DNA of 64,000 nucleotides from Gnetum montanum (GCA_015680685.1 MNCI01005400.1:8438-72437), one strand, 5' to 3'; shown: positions 12,010-23,660, counted from the stretch's first letter. Made by a program: numbers and translations. Notes: a model not told the origin generated them from the letters alone.

Positions 12010-12350
12010 TGATCGCAAATTGCTTAAGCAGGGTTTTTTCTAGGTCATAGTAGGGTTGCAGGTGCATAGCCTTGTAGGCGTAGACCTTGGTGATTTGATT
12101 CATGACTAGTTGTGAATCTCCCTACATTATCTAGTGTTGTATGTGTAGTGCTTGGGCAGTTAAGAGGCCTCTGAGTAGCCCTTCATACTTTGCCATATTT
12201 TTGGTACAAGGGAATGCAAAATGATAAGCAAGTGGATGCATTTCCCTAGAGGGGAACATGATGATGGTAGCTGCACTACCTCCTCATGTGGTTGATGCAT
12301 TATCGAAATGTAAATTGGCTTTGAGATGCGATGGGACAAAGTCAACATTG
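12010..12350 (-). pseudogene. T1 second (archaeal-type) RNase H domain
   Basis: Reading down from 12340, HFDNASTT..GGSAATII is the first Asp block. KNMAKYEGLLRGLLTAQAL is the Glu block, and GDSQLVMNQITKVY is the second Asp block. These match the extra RNase H found after the ordinary gypsy RNase H in Tat-lineage elements. A TGA follows STT and a TAG follows QH, so it is decayed. Its presence is the best lineage marker in T1. Confidence 0.82.
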
Positions 12351-12709
12351 CTAACGTGCTTGTCCGATAATTTAGGGTCTATGGTTGCCTGATCGTCGAC
12401 TGGCGAGGTTGTGAGCTGGATCACTATGGCTTGAACCTTCATCGACGATTGACTTACATAGTGTAAATCGAACTCCGTGGTTATTTCCTTCCATCGGGCT
12501 ATCCTGCTACTTTCATATAGGTTGTTAGTGATAGCCTGAAGTATATTGCTTTTGAAAATGATGTTGGTTGTACTATGGAACAGGTAGTGCCTCCACTTTT
12601 TTAGTGCAAACACTAAGGGAAGGCAATTCCTCTCCACTTCATTGTATTTCGCCTTGTGCGCTATTAGTGCATGGCTCAGATAATACATCGGTATCTCAGA
12701 ATCATCATC
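12284..12709 (-). pseudogene. T1 gypsy RNase H domain
   Basis: The frame 12688-12284 begins MYYLSHALIAHKAKYNEVER (the RNase H Y..S..L...E..Y...E block), followed by LPLVFALKKWRHYL and a region ending in SRIARWKEITTEFDLHYV. This is the usual gypsy RT-RNase H module directly after RT. The N-terminal strand is separated from RT by stops near 12709. Confidence 0.88.
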
Positions 12710-13990
12710 TCATTTCTGACATAGCAGTGCTATAATAGATGTGTCAAAGGTGCTGAGGTAGATAAACAAGGGTTTTTCCCTTTGTGGCGGATGCATGGTT
12801 GGGAGGTGTGAAAGCTCCTTCTTCAAGTCGTCAAAGGCTTGTTGACAATGGGTTGTCCAGTCAAAGTTAAGCCCCTTCTTTAGAAGATGTTGCATGGGGT
12901 GTATCTTGTTGGTCAACCTTGCTATGAACCTTCGAATGAACTGTACTCTATCATGCAAACCACATAGCTCCTTAAGATTTGTCGGAGGTGCCAGATTGAT
13001 AACGGCCTTGACTTTGTCAGGTTCCACCAGTATTCCGGCCTCCAATACTATGAACCCTAACATGTGTCCAGTTTTCACCCTAAAGACACACTTCTTAGGA
13101 TTGAGGCATAGGTCGTGCATTTGGTAGCACTTGAGGACTATTCCTAGGTCACGTGGATGATCACTTGCCTCCTTGGACTTGACGGCTATATCATCCACGT
13201 AGTCATTTAACATTTTTAGGATATAGTCACTAAAGATATAGGTCATGGCCCGCTAGTATGTTGCTCCAGCATTTTTGAGCCCAAAAGGCATCATAGTGTA
13301 GCAAAAGGTACCCCATGGGGTCATGAAGGTTGTTGATAGCTGGTGCTCTAGGTTAATGCAGATTTGGTTATATCTAGAGAAACCATCCATAAAGGATAGT
13401 AGAGCATGACCAGTTGTGGGGTCGATGAGCTGATCGATGCTTGGAAGTGGAAAGTTTTCCTTGATCGTTGCCTTGTTCAAGTCTTGGAAGTTTATACAAA
13501 TCTATATCCCTCCCATTTTCTTCAAAACCACAATGATGTTGGACACCCACTCTAAGTAGTCAACCATGTGGATGAAACTAGCTTGGTATAGCTTGGTGAT
13601 CTCAGCCCTCACTACCTTCTACGATTTTTGGCTTAACTTTTTGAGCCTTCTGCTTAACTACCTTCATGTGCAGGTCTAGGACGATGTTGTGCTGAATCAG
13701 TTGCAGATCTAGAATTGGCATGTCATTGTACAACCATGCAAAGATATTGATATCATCTTGCAGGATCTTGGCTACGATGTTATACGTTTGTGCATCTAGG
13801 AGGGAGCTGAGTTTCAATTTTTTTATCTCCCCTTTTGATGTGGTCACAACTGTTTCGATGAGAGGGTCCTCAGTCCCATCCCTAGCCTCTAAGTTTATGG
13901 TTTTTACTAGATGCTGGGGCCAGTTAGGGGATGCTTCTAAGGTTACTATGGTGCTAGCTATGGTTGACCCCTAGTTGATCATGTTGGGGT
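12710..13990 (-). pseudogene. T1 reverse transcriptase
   Basis: The N-terminal approach is at 13847-13602 (LLDAQTYNIVAKIL, INIFAWLYNDMP). The fingers are NKATIKENFPLPSIDQLID and LLSFMDGFSRYNQICI (Asp), then CYTMMPFGLKNAGATY (13480-13253). The catalytic motif is NDYVDDIAVKS in 13246-12710, followed by CVFRVKTGHMLGFIV and the thumb (TNLKELCGLHDRVQFIRRFI). A TAG at about 13250 separates the last two frames. The Y-V-D-D is intact, but the gene is interrupted. Confidence 0.93.
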
Positions 13991-13999
13991 TCAACTGTC

Positions 14000-14860
14000 T
14001 CTCGAGCTTTCCCTATGGACCTGCTAACATTAAGGGCATGGAGAGGTTGCGATGGATCTCCATCTCTTGCTCGACCTGCCAACATGAAACAAAAGCCTAG
14101 TTAAGAGGCATTTGTTGGCAAAGGTTGTGTATAACGATAATTTGAAAAGTAGTGACAAGATGGAACTTACGAAGTGTGATGATGTAAAGATCAAAATTTT
14201 ACCATTTTAAGATCATGGTGGACCACCAAGACATGAGAGTGCAGTGCCACTAAAGATGTAAAACTATCGATGCAAAAGTGTGAAGCTATGAAACTGTTAA
14301 TATGCAAATGCTAAACTACTAGTTTAGTGTCATTTCGAACTGCCAGATTGTAGCATGCAAAATTTTAACATGCAGAATGATGGTATGTGAAACGAGAAAT
14401 GGCGAGTATGAGAAATGGAACACCGTTAAGATAAACACGCGGGCATGCTAACATGAACTTGCTAGAAATTGTGACACTGCCAACGTGGAAGTGTGAAACT
14501 ATGGGAAGACACGAAACTACACATGTAATTGCAGATTGCAAATGTAATAGGTCGAGACTACTAGGTTAGGGTCTTTTCGAACTGTTAGAAGTGCAAGTAC
14601 GCTAGGATTGCTAGTTTAAGGTCTTTTCAAACCCATCATGTTGTGGTTGCTAGGGTTGCTAGTTTAAGGTTGTTTTGGACCTGTAACGAAAAAAAATATA
14701 TTTTTTTTTGTTTTTGGGAAAGCATGCAGCTAACTCTAAGCCTGTCGAGGCTTTAATGCTAACAATGCTGCGATGTCATGGCGAGCATGCGACGTTGTAC
14801 GACATGCTCCACATTAATCGAAGAGGGAGGGCAGCAAGTTTTTCCATCTTGCCATCTCGA
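14000..14860. other. T1 spacer between RT and the opposite-strand unit, with AGTTTAA-type repeats
   Basis: No protein-like frame is seen. Imperfect repeats start CTAGTTTAGTGTCATTTCGAACTG (about 14320), and the motif recurs as TTAGGGTCTTTTCGAAC (about 14560) and CTAGTTTAAGGTC (about 14610, 14660). They resemble the array at 18930-19220 on the other side of the opposite-strand unit. Confidence 0.6.
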
Positions 14861-14861
14861 C

Positions 14862-14869
14862 CATAAATA
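14862..14869 (+). promoter_or_regulatory. TATA-like box of the opposite-strand unit
   Basis: CATAAATA on the plus strand, 152 bp upstream of the ATG at 15021, in a context resembling other TATA boxes in the window (CTATAAATA). Inferred from position only. Confidence 0.4.
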
Positions 14870-15020
14870 GGGATTAAACCCTGGCAATTTTTCTATTCTC
14901 ACCGTAAGAGCGTAGAGCCCACATTGGAGCACAAGGCAATTTCGGAGCGCGGAGCAATTGTGATAGTGACTAGTGAGGCAAGTTTTTTACAGTGAAGAGT
15001 ATACGTCTACAATCAGGACA

Positions 15021-18000
15021 ATGGCTACTAAGACTCATTTGGCACTTGCAAAGGTCAAGGAGGTGAAGAAGACCCTGGGGCATGTGACACAAGCACATGT
15101 TATGGCATGGAGGAGCACACCATTGACCTAGTAGGTTACGCTTCCTCTACTTTTTTTTTGTTTTGTGTTTTATTAGATTTGCATCTATTCTTGTTTACTT
15201 GTGTTTTCTATTGTTGTGTCATTTTGGCCCTTGCATCATCGTTGTCATCATTTTGGTCATGGAAAATGCATGAATGTTGCGTCATTGTTGCATGCAAGGC
15301 TGCTTAAACTACCATCGTCGTGGTTGTCATGATCACGGGGGCTTAGGCATTTTAAGTTGCTTGTTCTTCAAATGGCATAGCGTAGAACCCTTAGAAGGGC
15401 TAGGCCACATGTGACGCGATGGCATGACACATGTTTTGTTAGGGCATGGTTTTAATTATCTATTGCTATGCTAGGCTATTGTACATTTTTGCTACACTAG
15501 GCCTTCACACCCTTGTTACGCTATGCACGAAAAGAGGGTTATGCTACATTACTACTATGTTGTGTGTGTATTACCTTTAGATGTAATGCCAACATTTGCT
15601 GATTGTGTTGTGCAGGGTGAGGTTGAGACCTACGTTGATTATTTTGAAAGTTAGAGGGGTCCTGTGTCACATGATTAGACCTATGGCTAATGCTCCTCCT
15701 CCCTAGATACGTATGGGAGAGCAAGGGATCTGGTTTAGGCCAGGGGCATAGGAATTCTTGCAATTCCTCCTTGACCACTTCAGCATGATCGTTTAGTCCT
15801 CCCTAGAGGAGGAAGAGGCAGCCATTATCATAGAAGCCATTTTTCCTTGGGCAATTTGAGGCATTTTGAGGTTCCTGACTGACGGGGCAGTCACAAGCAA
15901 GCGAGGGGAAGGATCCAATCAATACCCAATAGGGTTGAAGTGCTTGGCCTAGATTTGGGAGATGGCCAAGTATGATTGCTACCACCACTTCAACACATTG
16001 TTCCTTGCATGTTTTATGATGACGTGCTTCGAGAACCCTCAAGGAACTTTCTATGTTGCTGGTGGATGATTTTTGCAACTTTGTTCTACTATGTTTATGC
16101 GAGGTTGGCCATGGTGGCCTAATGCTAACAGTATGCATTTTCTACCAGGTTCTTCCTTGATGAAAATGGTGTTCATGACCTACCAGATCTACTGACCATA
16201 GCACAGCTAGCCCTATAAGAATTCTCTTCCACCTAGAACTTACAGGTGGGCTTGATTTTTCAATGTGGGGGTGAATAGCACACCTACCTAGATGTGTATT
16301 TCCCCCTCTACGATCAGTGCAGGAGGTAGGGCTTGTCAAGGAGCATAAGGGGCTTCTCATGGAGAAACTCAAGGAAGGACCCACCAAGGAGTTCTACCTT
16401 GTCTTTCATGCTCGTGCATTTCCCCAGCTACTTACCCAAGGGAAGCTCATGGGGCTTGAGTAAGCCTGGATAATGCATGAGGTCATGGAGGAGGGGACTC
16501 ATTACAACTGGGCTAAGTCCTTATGTAAAGGCTTGTAGGCTAAGATCTTGGGGCACCGTATGAAAATGGAATCCCATTCCAACATCCACTACACCTTTTA
16601 TATAGGCTTCCTTAAGCGCTTTGTGGAATTCCTAGTGGTTTTGGAAAGAGAAAACTGACTCTTGTGGAATTGCAAATAGATTTCCAAACCTTGGATTCAC
16701 CAGGTCTTTTGTACCATTTAAGCCCAAGATCCCCCAAAAGTAGTTGGGGAGTCATTTTCCATAACGAATAAGGATCGGGTGGCCTTCAACCTTCATGGCC
16801 AAGACAACATAGGAGAGATGCTCCCCACCGTGGATGGTATCCTATCTCAGGGTGAGCATTTTATAGCTAAAATAGTTGCCAGCACATTATGGCAGAAGAG
16901 GCCTTCCCTAGCCCTTCACGTGGAGGAGGAGGAGGGGTGAAGATTGTGGCTTAAACTGCAGAGGACATGACCTCCAATTGGTAAGTGCTTTCGTTCAATG
17001 TTTATTTTGTTGTTGTCTGCTACGTTATGCTACGCTAGGCATCGTAGCGTAGCGTAGCATCTACCATAGACTAACTTGCTTTTAATTAATGCCAATGTTT
17101 CTAAATATCAGAAGAAAGGGAAGAAGAAGAAGTAGGCGATGAAGAGGTGTTGGCCCCTAAGATGAGGATGACAAATAAGGACACAGAGGCCCCAATTTTG
17201 GAGAGAGGGGCTCCGGTCAAGAAGAAAGGAGCTCCTACGGCTAAGGCAGGGGCTCTCGTCGTTATAGAGAATCCTCCTACTAAGGAGTCCCCCCTGAATA
17301 AACAATACATTGGTCTCTTCAAAGGAAAAGCACCATCGCATGAAGAGGAGGTCCACAGGGACTTGGGAGGAACTTTTGGCCAGGCCTCTGCCATTGTTTT
17401 GCGTCAGCCAGAAGAGAGACCGCCACCGGACGTTGGTGAGTTCAGCAATATGTCTACCTTATCATAGTCCATTTTGGTCATTTCTAATGTGTTTAGTTAT
17501 GAAAAAGATGCTACTGCTAATGCCACAACACCCACCCTAGTTCACATCGGGCCTTTGGCTAAAATCCTTGACAAATTCATGTTTATGTAGGGAATTGTGG
17601 ATGACATGATTAAGTGCCTTTTGCAGGTGGACCCTGAAGTGAGTCAGTGGTAGTGTTATCTACTCTCGCAATGCTATGCTAAATTTTCTTGCATTTGCTA
17701 CTTGTGCTATGCTAATGTGACTAGTGTATTCTTCATGTTATGATAGCTTCTCAACTCAAGTGGGACCCGACATGAACTTTTAAGGTCGGTGTCATGTCCA
17801 CATTCCCACCAAAAATGATCAAGGTGTCTCATCATGCTTTGCACTTGGCATGCTCCCTATGGGAGTGTAGGCATACCAATGAGGAGCTATGGAAATGAGT
17901 CCAAAAGGTAGAGCATAGAGAGGCTAACTTGAGGTCCGAGGTGGAGGACCTCAAGTCAAGGAACGACTTCCTCATGGCCTGCAAAACTAACAACGAGGAT

Positions 18001-18459
18001 TGGCATACAGCTTTGGTAGATGACGCAAGGTTTTGGATGGTTGCATGCCAAAATGTTGAGACTACCCATGAACTACTAGAGTAGCCCATGCAGATGGACC
18101 TATTGGAATAGAAATGTCAAGATCTAAAAGACCTTAACGCCAAGATTTTTGAATGGGGGCAGACCCAAAGAAACCATAAGCATATGTATAAATAGGAAAA
18201 TGCCATCCATCATAAGTTATATGAAGAAGCTACTGTGGAGGCATTTACATATGAAGCATTTGTAAATGCCATTGATGCTTCTGAGGCTTACACTAGATTC
18301 AAAGAGCAGGTCAAGGTGATGAAAGCTCCTAACCCAAAAGTGACCCTTCCCATAGGAGAGGCTGCGGTCATCCCCTATGCTCTAGGGCCACCAAGGTGGA
18401 CACCCACCAAAAGGGGGAGAGTTTCAGTAGAAGATTCTGCACTGGAAAAAAGGCATTAG
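15021..18459 (+). pseudogene. Multi-exon gene embedded antisense inside T1, function unknown
   Basis: Exon 1 is 15021-15130 (starts MATKTHLALAKVKEVKK; donor GTAGGT). Exon 2 begins at 15616 after TTGTGCAG and runs with two frame changes to 16980. Intron 16981-17111 has GTAAGT and ATATCAG ends. The next exon opens with an acidic run (EEREEEEVGDEE). A probable intron 17640-17746 (GTGAGT..TAG) precedes a coiled-coil exon (NLRSEVEDLKSRNDF) ending KRGRVSVEDSALEKRH. Joining exons 1-2 and across 16981-17111 keeps one reading frame, which supports the splice model. Most stops are TAG (Trp/Gln decay). Conserved-looking text includes FYLVFHARAFPQLL and EEGTHYNWAKSLCKGL. I recognise no family. It sits between T1 protease and RT, on the opposite strand. 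Confidence 0.55.
16981..17111 (+). other. Predicted intron of the antisense gene
   Basis: It begins GTAAGTGC after CCAATTG and ends AAATATCAG. The phase-1 join gives ..PPI/E-ERE.., uninterrupted into the 17147-17467 frame. It contains the palindromic word run TACGTTATGCTACGCTAGG and CGTAGCGTAGCGTAGC (17019-17062), the same word family as in the T1 LTRs. Confidence 0.6.
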
Positions 18460-18858
18460 GTAGATATCATGGCAGAGGAGGTCTGGTGTTGCCTCGGGCT
18501 CGGCTTAGATCAGATACCCTTCGAGATAGACACAAGACCTCATCAAATTAGTTGTGTTCTACCATGTTAATGTTTATGCTCGCTTGTAGTTTGCACTTGT
18601 TGGCCTCATTAACCACTTACCCCTATGATGCAGTCTCCAAGTGATGGCGCAGCACCCATGGAGGGATGGGATGAAGAGATGATGAGGGACCAAGTACCAA
18701 AAGATAATGCGAAGGGAGATGATGCAGGAACGAATGGTGAAGATGATGCAAACAGAAACAACCCATGACAACATGGGATTTTTTTTTGAAAATTTGAATA
18801 TTTGGATTTTTGAAAAAATTTTAATGAATTTTGCAAACATTGGAAGACAATAGTTTTA

Positions 18859-18864
18859 AATAAA
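18859..18864 (+). terminator. AATAAA polyadenylation-like signal after the antisense gene
   Basis: AATAAA on the plus strand, 400 bp beyond the last predicted stop codon, just before the tandem array at 18930. A single hexamer in AT-rich DNA is weak evidence. Confidence 0.3.
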
Positions 18865-18929
18865 GCTAGAGGATTTTATGCTAACTTTCATATTGCATGC
18901 ATATGTTTTGCATAGAATGTTCATGCTTT

Positions 18930-19220
18930 CATGTACTAGTTTTAGGCCATTTTGGGCCATTGCTAGTTTTAGGTCATTTCGGGCCATTGCGTAATATGCC
19001 AAAGGGATGATGCATCAATGACTTGAACAAAAGCTAATTAGTGACTTGTGCTAGTTTTAGCCCATTTCGGGGCATAGCGTAGCATTGCTAGTTTTAGGCC
19101 ATTTCGGGCCATAGCATAGCATTGATAGTTTTAGGCCATTTCGGGACATTGTGTATCGCTAGTTTTAGGCCATTTCGAGCCATTGCATACCACTAGTTTT
19201 AGGCCATTTTGGGCCATAAC
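18930..19220. repeat. Tandem array, core AGTTTTAGGCCATTTCGGGC
   Basis: About seven imperfect units of roughly 32-45 bp plus one longer spacer, each with CTAGTTTTAGGCCATTTYGGGCCATTG. It lies in the T1 spacer between the opposite-strand unit and protease. One unit also carries CATAGCGTAGCATTG. Confidence 0.85.
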
Positions 19221-19264
19221 TTTGAAGCATGTGAGCAGTGTGTGGGCAGGAAGCAATGGGGTTA

Positions 19265-19870
19265 CTATGCTGGGAAAAGCTTCTTCTTGACCTGACGCAG
19301 GTTGAATGAGATGTAAGGCCCAGACGTTCCGCCAGGGCCTTCATCCATGTCATCACCTTCCACTTGGAAGGGCAACTCAGTCCATGCATTTTCATTTAGG
19401 GGATCAACTTGCTGAGCTGACCCCTCTGTCAGGTAGTCAGTGTGGGTTGCAACAGGTACTTCGTTCTCAGAAGTTATGACTTCTGAGCCTTCTTCCATGA
19501 CTACGTTGTGGATCACTTGCATTGCTATTTCATCACCGTGGATCATCACTTCTTTGCCTGTGTAAGGTAGGTGGATCTCTTGGTGTATGGGTGAGGAGAT
19601 AGCCCTAAGTTGTGCTAAGCACGATCTCCCCAAGATCAGGTTAAACTCAGGCATCTCCTCAACCACAATGAATGTTGCATCTATGGGGAACTGGTCCCCT
19701 GCTACGAAGTTTATGTGAACAGTGCCCTTTACCATGACTCACACCCCATTGAACAACCTTAGTCATGAGGTTGTTGTGGGCTTGATCTGGTCGACCAAGC
19801 CTAGCTTGTCCACAATGGGAAAGGGGATGACATTCGTGGTGACCCCTTCATCAAAGTGTACCCTTCAGAT
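19265..19870 (-). pseudogene. T1 aspartic protease region
   Basis: Retroviral-type aspartic protease, which cleaves Gag-Pol. Reading down from about 19860, the active-site position is FDEGVTTNVIPFPIVDKLGL, i.e. D-E-G instead of D-S/T-G. The flap and second half continue as HINFVAGDQFPIDATFIVVE and EFNLILGRSCLAQL (ILGR block). A long acidic tail follows to 19265. TGA/TAG codons separate the active-site part from the open frame 19735-19265. Confidence 0.75.
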
Positions 19871-20839
19871 ATGGTGTTGACCAACCCAAATTATGATGAA
19901 TAGGGGAAATGTAGTCACCTGACACTTCTCAAGGTCTTTCCTAATGGCATCGTGATGGAAGGTTAGTTGAGGCTGTTTTGACCCTGTGGGCATGGAGGGA
20001 AGCATGACCAAGTGGATTTCTTCCTCCTTTGTTGGCATGTCTTCATTGATCGGAGTCACTGTCAACATGCAGATCAAAGTCTCGCATTGTGGATTAGATG
20101 TCATGATGAAGTTGTACAAGCTCAGGGTAGTGTTTTTTTGTTTTAGAGCTTGTTTGACCTATACGAAGGTGTCTAAGAGGTCTTGGCCACCTCCTAGTTT
20201 GATGCCTTCCTCCTCTTCTATCCGTCCCAAAAGACAAATTTCTCAAGGAGAAGCGACTTTGGATCTGAGCTCAAATCCTTGTTGGCAGAATGACGTAGGT
20301 TGCGTGGTCATGTTAACCTTTATTTTTGTTACAAATGCAGGGAGCAAGGACATAGGATTGGGAGTACCTGGGATGGTACCTCCTTGAGAAGTCTCACCTG
20401 CGAAGTGGACTTCTTGCCTTGTGGGATGGTACATAGGATTGGGAGTACCTGGGATGGTACCATTGGATTGTCAAGGACGTCAACCCCTTAATGAAGAATG
20501 GAGTTAAAGGTGTTATTGGCCAGGACTGCGTAGCCCTGCCAATAGGTGGTGCAAAGGTGGAGGCTCGTGAAGGGACTCTCAGGACAAAAGGCTATTGCAA
20601 GCTTTGATTAGCGGCTCGTGGTACTGGTGCATTGCACTGAGGCACATGGACTATCAATGGCTGCTGGGATGGCCTAGGATCACTGTCGATGTCGATGGCG
20701 TTGATTACGTGATTGGCATTGTTGGTGTTGAAAGGGTCTATGTACACATACATAGATTAGCTTTTGGGGCGTACTAGGTTACTTTCATCTAGCACCAGTT
20801 TTCCCTTGTTGATTAATCTCTAGATGTTGTCCTGTAACA
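19871..20839 (-). other. T1 gag-protease linker, decayed
   Basis: Minus-strand text resembles the T2 linker (YNFIMTSNPQCETLICML..TPINEDMPT corresponds to YDLVMTSLVHREALERMLTSIPVSEDLPA in T2), so it is probably coding in origin. It has multiple stops. An internal duplication of about 80 bp (GGATTGGGAGTACCTGGGATGG at 20354 and 20429) interrupts it. Confidence 0.5.
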
Positions 20840-22700
20840 CCACGTAGTAATCCGTGTTTTGACCACACTATTGGTGGTAGTCACAAAACCTGTCTAACCT
20901 GAAACCCCTAGGAACTGGAGGCTCATTGGGTAAGGCCAAAGAGGGGTTCCTAAGGAGCTCGTAGTAGCATTGATGTTTCACAGTTGCTTCTTCTAACATC
21001 TGTTTGTGTTGGATGTATCCTGCTGCCAGTAGTTTCTTCAAAAGTTTTGAAGGCTTAAGAGGCAGTGGGGTGTACTTTGAGTGCTCTTTGCACTCAAAGT
21101 TGGGGTTGGGTTGTGCAGATGTCTTAGGTGTAGGTATAGTAGGTTATGACATGTGTTCCGATTTGGGCGTAGGGTTAGCCACTAGTGTAGCTGGTTTCTT
21201 GTTGTTGTTGCTACCATTGCTGCTAGGTTTGGGCTAGGCCTCGGCTACCATAGTGGCCACTATGGTTGTTGGGGCTTTATCCTTTTCCATCTTTGTGAAG
21301 GTGTTCTTGTAAGCGATGTAGGCTAGGTCTTTGCTTACCTTGGTAGTGTCTTGTATGCTCTTAGTCTAGGCAAAAGCTTGACTAAGAGAGCGAGGAGCAA
21401 TGTAGTATAGTTTGGACTTGATGAAGTTGTTCATTGCACCCTTAAAGAAGGCTAGTAGCTGGGACTCTGGGATGGGCTTGTGGATCTCATTAAGGGTTGC
21501 ACTCCAATGCTGGATGAATTTTTGGACTAGCTCTAGGGGGTCTTCCTTCACACTCATCAACTGATCCAGTGTGGTTTCTGGCTTCAAGTTGTACTTGAAG
21601 CACATCATGAACTGGGTCAGCAAATTTTCCAAAGTTGAAATGGATGAGCATGGCAACGCATGGTACCAATCCAAGGCTTTCCCAGCTAGGGACATGGCAA
21701 AGACGTGAATGATAGTGTGTGGCCATTTTTGTAGTAGCAGAGACTTAGACCTAAAGATGACAAGATGTGCATTGGGATCTCCCTCCCCATTGTATTTCGT
21801 GAAATGCTGGAGAGACATCCCTGGGGGTAGCATCAAAGCGGGAATTGTAGGACTAATAAGGTTGTCCTAGTAAAAGCCCATGACTTGTACTATGTCAAAC
21901 CCAGCATCCTTGAGGTATTTTATTTCCTTAGTGAGGGTCTAGAGGAGCGGAAATGCTTGGTCTAGGCCCACTGATTTTGTAGATGGTTGGGGCGTTGTAG
22001 AGGCTGCACCCGCATGTGGTATGGTGGGGGTGGTGGTGTGACCCATCGGTGGTACCATTGGGATGACCCCCGCGAGTAGTGTCGCTCGTGTTTTCCACCA
22101 CCTGGCAGGTCGTGTTGTTAATGTGGCGACCATGGATTGGACTGCTGGATAGACTGCTTGTGTCATCGACAGCATCGACCATAGCCCCGTGTTAGGCTGT
22201 GCTGACTACGAGGCTTGGTGTATTTGAGAGTGCATGTAGTGAGACATTTGCAATAGTTGCAAAGTAGGTAAAGAAGCAAATGGGGCCCACCATGTGGACG
22301 AGCCAGGGCCTACCACATTGGGTGGAACATACGTGAATGTAGGAATAGAGATAAAAGTCACATATGTTTGTGAAGTTGATACGGTATGTAGATGTGGCAG
22401 GGTAGCCATGGTTGGCGTGTTATGTGCACAAGAATAGACTGCTGAACAACCTGCAAAGGGATAGTAGCTATAAACGGAACAGATAAAATAGGCGAGAGCG
22501 GGCATTGAAACACCACGGGATTGGCGTGGCTACCCATAGCAGCTATAATTGTAAGTTGTGGAAGCATAGGAGTAATTACAAAGGGAGTAGTAATAGATGA
22601 TGGCTTGGCCCAGAAGGACTAGGTAGGAGGGACATGAGCGTGGCTGATTGGACCACCCTCATTCGATTGGGAATCGAGTTCCTCCTGTCCATCCTAGAAG
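20840..22700 (-). pseudogene. T1 gag
   Basis: The capsid-like core is at 21836-21366 (LQHFTKYNGEGDPNAHLVIF, MSLAGKALDWYHALP, SISTLENLLTQFM), the standard retrotransposon gag domain. Downstream at about 20905-20830 is a zinc-knuckle-like FRLDRFCDYHQ..CGQNTDYY in which the final Cys reads Tyr. The N-terminal part (22505-21900) is Pro/Thr/His-rich and badly broken. The same architecture, intact, is seen in T2 gag. Confidence 0.85.
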
Positions 22701-23169
22701 GCATCATCTTGGTTGGACGTTGTATCCTATTGCTCCCTAAGCCTAGCCAACTAGATTAGTTGGTCTAAAAGCCTTTGGTATGCTTTTGTTAAAGGTAAAG
22801 AAATGTTGGGAGTAGTAACAATTTCCTTCCCATTGCAGTAAGCGAACTCGAAGCTATGTTTTTCCTTGAGTTCATGTACGTCCAAGGGCAAATTGGCCTA
22901 CACCTTTGCACAAAGGAAACTGTAACACTCATGTTGTTGGGCCAATCCCTCAGGTGCCCGATTTGAATTCTGAGAGATCGACATGTTTCCAATGTTGGGC
23001 TCAGTAGTTGTTCAGCACCAGTAATGCCTTGAACCGTGATGGGAACTTCAATGTTGAAGGGAACTTCCATGTTGAAGGCATGGAAAAGAGTAGTTGAGAA
23101 AGCCATTGTAAACTAAGTAGTTTTGCAAAAGAGTACAAAAAGAATGAAGAGATTGAAAGGCAACAAAAA

Positions 23170-23660
23170 GAAGGCTTTACGTCTTGCCGGATTCCTGAGT
23201 AACCATCGAGGTGACCGATCTGCACCACACAAAGTGTAAACAACCATGAAAGCGTGTCATGTTTAAGATAGTGCATGATGGGGTACAGAGCATGTGCAAG
23301 ACTACTGCAAGATAAGTTTAGCTAACTAGCAAAGGCTTTGCATCTCATAGGGTCGCCAAGGAACCGTCGAAGCGACCAATCTGTACCAAGCATGATGGGG
23401 TATAAAACGCATGCCAGACTATTAGGCAGGCAAGTTAACTAGCGAACAAGCAGGCTTTATGTCTCACAGGGCTTCGAAGGAGCCATCGAGGCAACTGACC
23501 TATACCGCACATGATGGGGTACAAAATGCATGCAAGACTACCATAAAATATGGTAGTTAATTGGCAATTAATGGCCTTGTATTTTGTAGGGCTCCCAAGG
23601 AACCATCGAGGTGACCAATCTGCACCGCACAAAGCACAAAAAACTGTGAAATGGTGTCAC
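23170..23660. repeat. T1 leader tandem repeat, four units of 120-160 bp
   Basis: AACCATCGAGGTGACC-like blocks at about 23201, 23363, 23481 and 23601, each followed by ACATGATGGGGTACAAAATGC or a relative. The array lies in the 5' leader between the 5' LTR and gag. No coding potential is seen. Confidence 0.8.

Noticed and set aside
17108-17394. Minus-strand frames over the acidic exon
   Set aside because: They are shadows of the plus-strand frame 17147-17467; the plus frame joins in phase with the previous exon.
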